Assembly: GCA_026419785.1 (NCBI GenBank)
Contig: JAODTK010001455.1
Coordinates: 310,001-374,000 of the forward strand
Direction: 5' to 3'
DNA length: 64,000 nucleotides
Source of the DNA: Sclerodactyla briareus
Lineage: Eukaryota > Echinodermata > Holothuroidea > Dendrochirotida > Sclerodactylidae
Below the pieces are notes generated by a model, which was not told the origin of the DNA, did not search any database, and saw only the letters and a program-made list of their open reading frames with translations. A program made the translations under genes and the position numbers. Below, piece after piece: positions 42,601 through 54,600 of the stretch. Every line of letters begins with the position of its first letter. The first letter of the stretch is position 1.

Positions 42601-45600
42601 TTCTGTTTGTGTAGCCACCACTGATGTAGGTCATCCTATGCGGCCACCAGGAACCCAGGTTCGACTTTACACCAACTTGGCTTTCCAACACATTGTCCGA
42701 TTGACCCACTGCCAATGTCCGTCATAGAGAAACCGTGGATTAGTTTGGGAGTGGGGTGTCATCGTATGCACACACTCTGCAGAACTCTCGGCAATTGTTC
42801 CCGGATGTAGACTGCATTTAGTTCCGCCAAAAGTTAGGTCATTTGAAATGCCACCAGGCCACAATTCATGCCATTCTCCCAAATATTCCCTCCCTGATGT
42901 CACTTTGGGGTTGAATACTTGCTGATAACTTGTTCTCTGAGCTGGTTACAATTTACACTTGATGAGGTGTACTTCCCGAGTAACGCGCATGACAATATTT
43001 AACTAGGACAGACATCAATGAATAACTGCTACAACCGCTCGTTTCAAGTGAAAGGTGGATGATATGATCAGTGATTCACTACAAAAATTCACTTTACTTC
43101 TATAGTATCTCTATGTGAGTCATAATCTCCACCTTTTTAGAGGTAAATCCATGGAGTAACTATTCTTACTGATCATTTCTGCTGAAAACACATTTCAACT
43201 GATTCCTTAGTAACATTGGTATGGTGACAATGGGGAATTCAAATGGAACTCCCCTCGTTCAAAGTTTTTTTCTCCATTTTATGGTGTTACTGAAGTGAGA
43301 GGTAACATGTCTGTACATACCAGAAAAGAACCTCTTCCCGCTGTCCAGAATTGGAGGGTTTCAAACTTGATGAGTAGTGAGTTGACTATTAATTCACCAA
43401 CTCAAGTCATAACGCAACTCGAACAAGCTCCTGTATTCGAACTGCCAGCCGATGGGTACCCACTCTACTTACGTGATATTTTAATTCTCTATTATCGTGA
43501 CTTGCTGGAACCAGGTTCGCCAATAGTGGAAAAGAAGCTGCGCACCAGCAGCCCGAGCTGTGGCCGGGGCCAAAGGCTATCGTCGCAAGCAGGTCCTGAC
43601 ATTATATGCAAAATGGGTTTTTTTGATTCATCTAGGATTAAATATTGCTTTACTACTCCACGCCAGATGTGTATGCTTGTGTTTGTGGGGGGTGGGGGAC
43701 TGTTGGTGTGTACATGTTGTAAGTAGGTTCATTCATGCATGGGTGCACGCATGCATGCGTGTGGCATATTTTCAAGGTGTCATAGATCAGTAATCTTTTG
43801 AGCCTCTGGTAGAAACACAAAACACTCCTCAAAATACTGATATTATTTATACTGTGAAAGTCAGGGACCCAATCAGGCAGAATACTTGTGAAGCACAAAT
43901 AGTGTAGACTGGATAAACTATCCTAACCTCATTTTTTTTGAATAGCTCTGACTGAACGCTAATTGTTTTTGAAGATTTAGGTATGTCATGTATACATAAT
44001 ATAATACTCAGGGTATATAGCCCTTTTCCAGGCTTAGGACTTGCTCAAAGGACTTACAGATATTACCCCTGATCATATAACTTGTCACCCCGAACCATAC
44101 AGCACACACCTCTTTCTGTTTCCCTCTCACCCCAATGCACTATTTCTGAACGTCACTCCATTATGTCCCCCGGTGAACTTCAAATAATCAAGCAACCACG
44201 TACGGTGCTTGAGATTCTTCACAGTCACCTCATAAGGTACCCCGTTAACACGGGGTGCATGGCATTTCAGTCGAGACATGCCTCCCTCCAACAGCATGCC
44301 TAAAAATCCCCGGGCTTGCCAATGGGCTACAACTTGCAAACAGAATTGCAGTCTGGAGCTCTACTGATTGAGCTAATCCCCCTCCATATAACTCAACAAA
44401 ATAAACTGATGTTAATTGCCAGGAGCTTGGTACTTATAGGGTGGGTGTGGGATATTCTGTTGGGTTAATGAGTGAAATGCATTACCATGTGGATATTGGT
44501 TTGTATGGACTAACGACTATACCCAGGAATAATATGTGCCTGTTGTGTGTGACGCTTCGTTTGTGAACATTTCACTCCACAGTTGCACAACTCGATTAGG
44601 CCCAGGTGGACAAATGTGGGGTAGGTAAGATCCAATGATAAGAACATAATCCCTTCTGTTCATTGGGCAGGTCAAAGATTATCCGTGGTCAGAATAATCA
44701 TCCTCTGTAAACCTCCAGCGTATGAAGAACTGGAAATTGTAAGCAGCTTGTTCATGAGGAGTACACGAACTAACTCTGCTTACTAACAGGACAAAGGTCG
44801 GGCAGTTATTGTTGAAGATCACAGCTATCATTAGTGTGACCCACTATTGGACTGCGAGGATAGGAACAGTGAACATGTCACACATGTGTGTCATACATAC
44901 AACTCCGGGAACCGGACAGACCAATTGTCATGAAAACATTACCTACAACTGTATGGAAGTTGGGCACCACGACCTGGAATCTGCATAACAGTGATCGTGA
45001 CGTCCTATACTGTACAATGATACACCGTACACTTTCGCTTGTCAGTATATTGAAAGTTACTATACCCAGAGTCATCATCATTGGTGAATGATTGAACATG
45101 ACACCATCAGCAGGGGTGGATAGGGGTCATATATGGACAGCTGAATAATTCGTATATTGCTGATTCCCCATTGAGATGAACAGATTGAGTGAACAAACTT
45201 ACTTTGTATGGGGAGGTTAGGTCAGAAGCCACCTGATGTTTTGAAGAAAGGTCAACGGTCTCTGTGAGTCCACGATCCAAGCCTTCAAGCTTCCTGGCTC
45301 TTCACTCCATGCACGCTAACGGGAGTTCAATTGATGACAACCCAATTTTGCAACTTGGACCTAAAAACAATGCCTCAGAGATTCACCTCATGCTGGAAAT
45401 GGAAATTACCCAGTGTGGCTATAATTAAAAGAGGGTATTCATTGAATGGCGGGCAAGTTAACTCAACCACGAAGATAGAAGACGCTGAGTGGCCAGTTGA
45501 GATATGGTAAATTGCCCATAGGACAAAAGTTTTAAAAGGGGGACACTGTGTCATTCTCTAATGAGCATTGGCAGTAAGCATTGAATACTGTTAAGCCTCA

Positions 45601-48600
45601 TTTAATTATTGTTATTTTTATTGATATGACCATTTTCGAAGTGTTAAATCACCCTGGTGATTTGGATGAGTGAAAGTAGTAGGAAGCAGGATCTCTCTTG
45701 TTAGGTTGTTCCTTTGGATAAGCGATCACCTAAGAAGTGGTATTTGGTCGAAACATGTGCGCAGGATGAGTAAATCCTATTATATGTTGGGAATGAACAC
45801 GGATGCCATGCCATCGAGTGCTTTGTAATTAATTGATGAACAGGAATCTAAAGAGGGCACTTATTTCACCTGGAAGTTACAAAGCACTACCCTGCCTGAG
45901 CATTCGATACTCTGAAGCCTGTCCATTGACAACTGGTAATGGCGAGATTTTAATCCTTTGGGTTTAACTATTAGCCCCACAGTTTTTTCCCATTATGGGC
46001 CACTGAACCATTGCTTCTGTCGAGCACCGAACACAATGCGTTAAAAAAACATAATCCAAGGCCTTGCTGAGTCCTTCAAATTACTTTTGGGAAATTTTAG
46101 CATCTATGACCTCGGTCGGAACGTGCGAAGGCCGCCAATGGACCCTACACAGTGAATGCGGCCTTTTTGCAACCATGGTACAGAGAAATGAAGAAAGTTT
46201 TCACTAGAAATTATGAGGTTTATTCGCTACTAATATTTTACGGACAATTTTTTGGATCCCATCTATAGTTAATTGTTTGGTACAAGATTCTTAAAGACAT
46301 TTTCTGCATTGACTTTTGTATTATAGAGGACTTTGGGGTTTGCCCCCCTTCGAAGCAAATTCTGCAATGGCTGATTGTGCCTTAGTCGGTACACTCAATC
46401 GCTGAAATTCGTCTAGAGAAGAACATTCAGCAAGAAATGTGCTCAAAGGCACAGATTACAAAATCTTCCATCTTGATAGTAGGAATGGTTAAATATAACC
46501 ATCACCACATGCATGTAGAATCCCTCGTTTGGCATAGTTACGGATAGCAAATCCCCTGTTGCATAGTTCTGAATATGTCCAGGTTATTGCAATTGGATAT
46601 TCATCACTACACCAACCACTTCAGGCAGAACCCCTTTTTAGCATATGAGGAAAGTGTTATTCCACTGGACATTCATCAAAAACACCACATACGTTGGTTC
46701 CGCAAAACCCCTTTTTCATCCTATGAGGAATATGTAACATTATTTCATCTGACATCATCCACCACACCAACCGGGGGTGGATATAGTAGTGTCTGCAAAT
46801 CTCAAAAGTTTAAGCCTTTTGAGCTGACTTCAGTCTAATTAGGATACCGATTCATGATCACTTATCATAATGCTAACGATCGGGTTTTTTTTTTTGCACG
46901 CACGATACTATTCAGAATCTCTCCGAAACACACAAATGGAAGAACCTCACTGCATTGTCCAAATAATTTCAATAGTTAATGCAATTATGGAATCTTTTGT
47001 GGGGATCTGTCCAGGGAATTCCTGAATGACATTTCAACCAAGATCAATTAATTGTCTGTTGGCCTCAACTTAGGAGTGATGGAACGGCCAGGCAGCTTTG
47101 CTAAGATAAGCATGGGTTCACTCTTATGATCAATACAAATGTCACTTTGTGCCTGCTGGAGAAAGTCATGTGTGTAAGATTCATGTTTCATTCAGCCTTT
47201 ATTTCTTGTCCTCCTTTCCAGCCACGAATGCTACCCATACTGTGGTAATCTATTGTATTGACTGATATAAGAGACCCTGAAATTGGAAGAAAAATTTGTT
47301 GAAACGATAGTATTTGGTCAAAATTAGGAATTTTGTGGGATAGGTCACTGTGGCGAAACGAATACATTTGTTTTTGCCTACAAGACAAAAGCCCGGGCGT
47401 TTTTGAAAATTTGCAGACTGATCACAATTATCTCCAAGAATAGAAATTATCTGAGTGGTCTGTAAGTTCGACTGAGTTTCTTGTATAAGAGGTATCGAAC
47501 AATGCATTCATGTTCATTACACTGTTTTTTATTCTCTTGAATATTTCAAGGCTGAATGTAACTTAAATAAAGGAATATGTCAGCTTGACTCTGTAATTCT
47601 GCAGCATCATATTGAATATTAAATATTTATTTATAATAAAATGTTTATGAGATTTAAGACCCATCTGTGATGAAGAGGGGGGAAATATCAGAAACCAAGG
47701 TAAAAACAATGACGAATGAACTGAGGATGCCAGGGATATGAATCAAAATTCACATTGTTCAAACCAATATTATTTATGTACTTTCTGTGCATGGAAGTTG
47801 AACCTGGCTACTGCCAAAACCAATCCTTGTTACCTATATGCCTCAACTATATATATTTCGGAAGGCTTTGAGAAATCGGAGCCTACGGTCTACTGAAAAT
47901 AAGCTGCTTCTTCCAACATGAGGTCATGGGTTCGGGACCTAGCTTGACACGACCTTGTCATTACAGTTTTTGGGGTTGCAGTAGTCCATCCTGTTAACCA
48001 GAGATCGTGGATGTGAGGTTTGCTTGTGTCCACCCAAGATTGGCATTGTCAGCTTGGTGCAGATGCTCCACATACTGTAGAAGTTTAGTAGGAAAGGTCA
48101 GAAATGAACCAGTCCTCACAATTCTTGTAAAATGAGTCAAGACTGTTTTTGGAGGCATTAACACTGTTAGACCCAAGAACACACGCAAGGAGGCTATTCC
48201 ACTCATTATTCACTGTCTGCGAGAAGAAATACTTCTGACTGTCTAATCTCCAATGTTTACCACAAAGCTTGAAACAATAGCCCCTAGTTGGCAGATTCCC
48301 ATAATAAAGAGATGGTTAGGACATACAAACATATGTGTCTGACTGTCTGTCTTGAGACAATCTGTGTGGCATGTCCCTTGACCTTTAAGAACAATGTCAC
48401 CATGTGCCTGCTGAAACATGTGTGTGAAGCTGGAGCAGGGTAAATGAGAAACGCCAGTCTTAGACAATGTCCCCTCGCTTCACCTATCCAATTTGCTTTC
48501 ATACTCATATTCATACTTTTGACAAACAAACAGCCCCCTCTATGATCACAACAGTTAAGTTCAAACTTCCCCCTGACGTATCTCTTTGTTCCCTACACGG

Positions 48601-51600
48601 TGAAATACATGTAGTGCATATCACCATCATGCAAAATAATCCTTTTTTTTTCTGTGACGTGAATGAGGACCCTGCGGTTTTGTTAAGCCATATTGCAGTA
48701 TACCAATATCGTGGCAGTGTAACTGGAAACCAATATTTCAAAGTGCCAATCTATATAATAGCTGCCTAAAGCTTTATACCGTCCACTCTTCCCTATAAAC
48801 TCTCCCAGCTATTTCTGGACAAATTTCATCCTGAAGGTGACTGAACTTTTCGTGCAGTACCCAGTGCCCACATAAGTGAATTCAGCCTAGACATGTAATC
48901 AGCTAATACAGCTGATGAATGAAAATCATGCCTCTCTCATTGACCAATGTCAATGGGGAATTTGTACGGCGATATTCTCCACACACACCTGAAAATACAT
49001 GGGTCTCTAATTGATTATGTGTAATGTCAGAGGTAGCTATCACTGTCGGCGGGTGATGGCTTTGTCGGCGATCCTTCATTAATTGACTCTTGGCGTTCTC
49101 TTGGCGTCCAGTGAAAGCATTGTTCTGGTAATGTAAATATTTAGGAGTGAACTCCCAGAGTCGGCGGCAAAATTTGTTCGCACAAGACTATGATACAATG
49201 CACACAGTGCTTTGCTGATGCGCTGCGAACTGATGTGAGCACTTATTTCTTGCAGTATGCATATGCTCTGCTGGTTTGTTGAAAGCAACATTCAGTGAAG
49301 TTTTCAGAAGTTACACAATAACAGCATTGTACACTGTACTGTGTACTGGCAAGTTCAAAGTACAATAGTCACGAGATGGATTTTCCTTAAAATCACAGAC
49401 TGTTCCCTGTATGTCCCCATTAATCCTTCCACCATAAATTAGTTGATTCATGATTTGCTTTGCATTTTATTGGACCATAGTAAGTTCAAAATATACACTG
49501 CAAGAATAACGCACCATTGATATCTACAAAAGCACCAACTGTAGCGAGCACGTTCTACATGCTACGCACTAACGAACACGGGACGAAATCTGGCTTGATA
49601 GTAACAGACGCGCAAGTGTGCTCCATTCTTGTATTGATTCTCCGCAAAAACTTATCCCCGCCCGGTTAAAAAATTGCAACACACGCGCACTCAATCGAAT
49701 CAGTGCGTGTTCGGCATGCCATGTTTAGTAATCTTTTGGCCGCTCATGGTGTTCATGGGAATTCACAGCACAATCTAGCCGAGAAATCCCTTGTGATGCC
49801 AAGGGACCTCTGCGAAGGGGACAGATCTTAATTTTCACTGTCCACTGGGAGTCAGTCCCTGGCATTATCAAGGGCCATTTGCATCTTTGGATAACATTTC
49901 AACAGAATTATGAAAAGTTTTAAAATAGTTTTTGTGACTATTGCACTTTAAACTTTTCTAAACTCCTGTTATTTTAAGGCCTAACCAGGGACATCCGAAT
50001 GTTCCAAATTGGCTTCAAAGGTCTTCAGAATCCTCATGCAGAAACAAGCCTCTCTGAACAACTCACCCGAAACACTCCTCTTTGTACGTCATATGCATTC
50101 CAAATACCTGTGCATTTCGGCTGAACGACACGGAGAGATGGCTGAATTATAGGCAAGTATTACAATTCCTTGACAAGAATTATCATTTCCCGCAGTACCA
50201 ACTATTTTCGCACGAGAGAAAAGACTGTAACTGATCATTGTAGAACAACATTAACATGGTTCATACCTCAGGGATCATCCTGACCGGGGGTTAACAATGG
50301 AGGTGATGCATAAGGACACCCCTGATTATATCTAACCATAGCATTACCCCAGAGGAACGGATGATCCCGTGTATAAACCACAATTGACCATTCAATAATA
50401 CTAGGGGTCTATTCATGGTCAAGCATGGTTTACCCAAAGGATAATCCTATGGTTGATGTGAATATGCACATGATTGCAGAGGAAATGGATTCAGTGATAG
50501 CATTTCACCAGAAAGTGAATTTTCCGTGGAAAACATAAGAACCTACAATCATTACAGGGGTTTATTAATGATCAATCCTGGTTTACCCTAAGGATAATCT
50601 ATGGTTGATGTGAATGATGCACATGACTGTATAGGAAATGGATTCAATGAAGCATTATCAACAGAAAGGTGAATTATCTCTTGGATAAACCACATTTGAA
50701 TGTTGAATAATCAGGGGTTATTCTGAATTCTCCAACCCAGCTATCCCGTATTGCGAATACAGGATTCTGATTGGCTATCCCAATCACATAGCAGTCTGTT
50801 AATTTTGTGATACCATCAGTGTTTTAATAGTCACTTGGTCAGAGTAACACCACAATCGAATAATCCGATTTGGCTGCATCTTGGTGAACGCAGTACTTGT
50901 AGGTGGTAGGCAACTCTTGTTTTGCCGCCCGGGAGGTACCACCAGCTGACCCTTGGGTGCCTTTAGTGATGTTCTATGCGTTTCAGGCCCCTCTTGCCTG
51001 TAACATTTTGTACCATCATTCCAAGCCCTCGGGGTCGGTTGCCGGTTCTTCTGATGACCCTGGAAGGTCCTGTGTTTACCCCGGTTTTCGCCTTGGATAC
51101 CCTGTTTCTTTTCTTTTTCTTGGGCATGAGGGTACAGGTGGAGGCGGTGCGCTGCAGGCCTTGCCGTCATATAGTGCATAGGGCCCGCACCCCGGGGTAA
51201 CGCCTGGGGAGGCTGCCTTTTCATATGGCGTAAAATCCCGAGCACCCTCCTCTGCTAGTTCGCAACTAGGTGTCACCCTAGGTCGGTGTTTCGGGGTTCC
51301 ACTCGACGTCCGTGCTCTCCGAATTAGTCATTGTTGGTGTCTTGTCGATGCCCGTGGTTTTTCCACTTGCCCTACCTGTTGTCCTCCCTTTTTTCTTACT
51401 ACTTCATGGTTATTTCAGTTTCTCATACGACACCTACTGCAGCCCCTCATGTGACTCTCGTCTCCTTTTTTTCTTTGCTCTTTTCCGCGAATATACGTGG
51501 TCCTCCCCGCAATCTCAACCATGTCCCCCAACTCCTAATGGCTCAGCCTCCTCATCTACTTTTTTTAACTGAACACAGATTAAATCACCACTTGATTTAA

Positions 51601-54600
51601 CACCCTCAGTGTCCCACGATATTTCATGATTGTTTTTCATTTTAAGGCTGGAGTGTGCGCCTTTTGTCCACTCCAGCATCCCTGTCTCCGCCTTTCTTGA
51701 ATTTGATCTCTGGTTGCGATGATTTTCAACTCCTCTGGCTCTAAGTCTCTCTTCCTCGCTTGACTAAGGTGTTCGGTTGTGTTTACCACCGTTCGCCCAA
51801 TTTGGTAATAATCAATCACGAGCTCTATTCTCGCATCTCACCTCTGCTGTTTGAATTACTAATTCAACGTTATAACGACTGTGGAAAATTGCTAACTGGG
51901 TTACTGTTCAATGTGCATCATGCAGAATGGCTCATACACTCTACCGGCTCGATAGAGCTGGTGTCGAGCGAGTCTTTTGCGATACATGGTCCACCCAGCT
52001 CATCAATTCTCCTACCCGTATCCCAGATCGTGCCTCTGGCTCGCAACTTGTTGGATCTTTTTCTCACTACTTAGCCCCTTATTTACGTCCGCAACTGATC
52101 CTTCTGCCCCTTTTGCTCCTCTGACCATTTGCCTCATACCCTGCCTCATCATCTAACTCCTACATGCAGCTCCCCCACCAAAGGCAGAACTCTGGAACTA
52201 CTCCAAGGCTGACTGTTTGGTCCTTCGGGTGATTTTTTTCCAGTCTTCCCTTGGATGAAAACTACCTTCTCAGATGACCCCGCTCACCTTCTGCTTCTTG
52301 CTATTTCGGAAATTATTCTTCTATTAAGAACACTTTTATTCCGTACACTTTAAGATCAGGCTCCTCTTCAACACCTTCTCATGGTTCAACCATCAATGTA
52401 CTACTGCCGTCCAGGAGAAGAGTCGACTTTTTCGAGCTTGGCTATCTCCTCCTTCACCTGATTCCCGTCAGCCTATGTTACTGCTCGTAATGTGTGCTCT
52501 GAGACTATCGACGAGGCAAAAAATTCTTTCATTTCACGTAGGGCTAATAACCGTTCATCCGGCCCTTCTGGTAAAAGTCTTTCATTTTGGTCGCTGGCCA
52601 ATCTGTGTCCCGCATAACTTCTTGTACTTCCAAATTCCTCCGCTGTCAACCTGATGGCTCTTTTTGCTACTGCTGCACCCTCTAAACTAATATTTTGCGA
52701 GCTATTCGCTTCTAATTCCACTATGAACACCGATGCTCATCCTCCTCCATCTTTTTCCAGCTTTTGTGAACGATCATGGATGTTGGTTCACTACTCCATG
52801 TTCAGCCAAACACTCCAATAGTTAGAATTGAAGCCATCTGGTCCTTATGCATTCCTCCTATAGTCCTCCGATTTGCCCCGAACTTGCCCTATCCTTAGCC
52901 ACGCCTTTACCGCCTTTGTTATTTCTATGGTATGCTACCCTTCTGTGTGGGAACATGCTCCATTTCTGCCCAGTCCCTGAAAGGTGACAAATTCCAACCC
53001 CCCAATTACAGGCCGTTCACCCTCACCTCGGCCTCTCCAAGTTTATGAAACTATAGTAAACAACAGTTTGAACTTTCTTGAGTTTCACTCTCTCACCCCC
53101 TCTGACCACCAGTATGGTTTTCCGGCATGGCCGATCTACTGGGGACCTACTATCTTTGGTCCCAATCAGTGGCCCAAGCCATTGCGTTTTTTCGTGAAGT
53201 AGGGCTTAGTTTGCCCTTGATATCTCTAAGACCTTTGACCGTGTTTGCCGCCCGGACTCCTTGCCAAATTAACTTCATCTGGTTGCAGCCCCCTTCTAAC
53301 CTCTTGGACTGCCCGTTTTCTTACCGGGTTGTCGCTCTTCTCTGTTAGGGTTGATGGTTCTCTCTCCGAGACCTTCCTTATCATGCTGGTGTTCCGTCAA
53401 GTTGTGTTTCTTCTCCTACACTCTTTCTCATTTTTATCTATTATCTTCTTAGCTCTACCTCCTATTAGTATCACTCATTTGCTGATGATTCTACCCTTCC
53501 CACTCTCGTGCCTTTCCTCGCCCCCGGGAGCGAACGATTTTTGTCTACAACCGTCCCTAGTTGCCAATCAGCGAACCCATGATCCTTCATTCTATTTTGA
53601 ACTGTGGGCCCTGCTAATCTGGTTCCCTTCAACCAATCTACAACTTCAGAACTGCTGCTTTCTGTTCGCGTGTATCTGATGCACCAGCTATTTTTCATGG
53701 CTTACCAGATCCTCCCTCAGTCTACCTCTCTTAATATTCTTGGTATGGAATCCGTAATGACCTGTCTGGAACTCTCATATCGTCTATCACTACTAATTCT
53801 GCTAGAAAGTTGGGCTTCTTATTTCGCTCAAGGAAATACTTCACCTCACAACATCTACTTCTGCTTTACAAAGCCCAAATTCGCTGCCTAATGGAATATG
53901 TTTTGCCATATTTGGGGTGGGGCTTCGCCATCCCCACTCAGTGTCCTTGTCGTATCCAGAGAAAGGCCATTCGGCTCATCAACTATGATCATCTTACCTC
54001 CTCACTAAGTCTCTATCCATCGCACTCTGTTCATCTCTCCTGCCTCCTTACGTTACGTTTATGGTCAATGTTCTTCTGATCTTGGGGATGCTGTGTCCTC
54101 CTTTACTCGAGGTTACTCGCCAGACTCGCTCTTCTTCTTCGAGCCACCCGTTTCGGTTGCATCTTCCACGCATCCCCCCGAAACCTATGCTCGCTCCCTT
54201 TTTCCCTCGCACTTCGCGTGCCAGGAATAGGCTTCCTCGGGATGTTTTCCCTCCTGATTTTGACCTCCAGCGTTTCATCAAAGTAGAACCAAACAAGCTG
54301 ATCTCTCCTCTGTCTTTTAGTTTCTTGTGCTTGGGGGTTGCCTTTTTTTTAGAGGCAATCTAGGGTTCACGGCCCGTTCCTCTAGTCCTTTGTTTTTAAA
54401 AAAAAAAAAAACGTTCTAAACGCGAATGTAAGGTTGCGTAAGACTTGGCTGTTTACACGCGCAGATCCGCTCGCAGTATACGCCTGCTTCAGAGCGTACT
54501 GCAATGACAATTTCCTTTGATCAAATTAATGCAATAGTATCCTAGCTGCTTTTTACTTTTTCGAGATACAAATATGTATCGATAGAGAGTTTATAGATTT

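Larger units (their letters stand above)
42491..44625. repeat. 2.15-kb tandem duplication, copy 2
   Basis: Direct, head-to-tail copy of 40311-42490. The similarity ends near 44625 (after AGGCCCAGGTGGACAAATG). Differences are spread evenly and dominated by short indels, so it is either an old duplication or two noisily assembled haplotypes placed in series. Confidence 0.9.
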
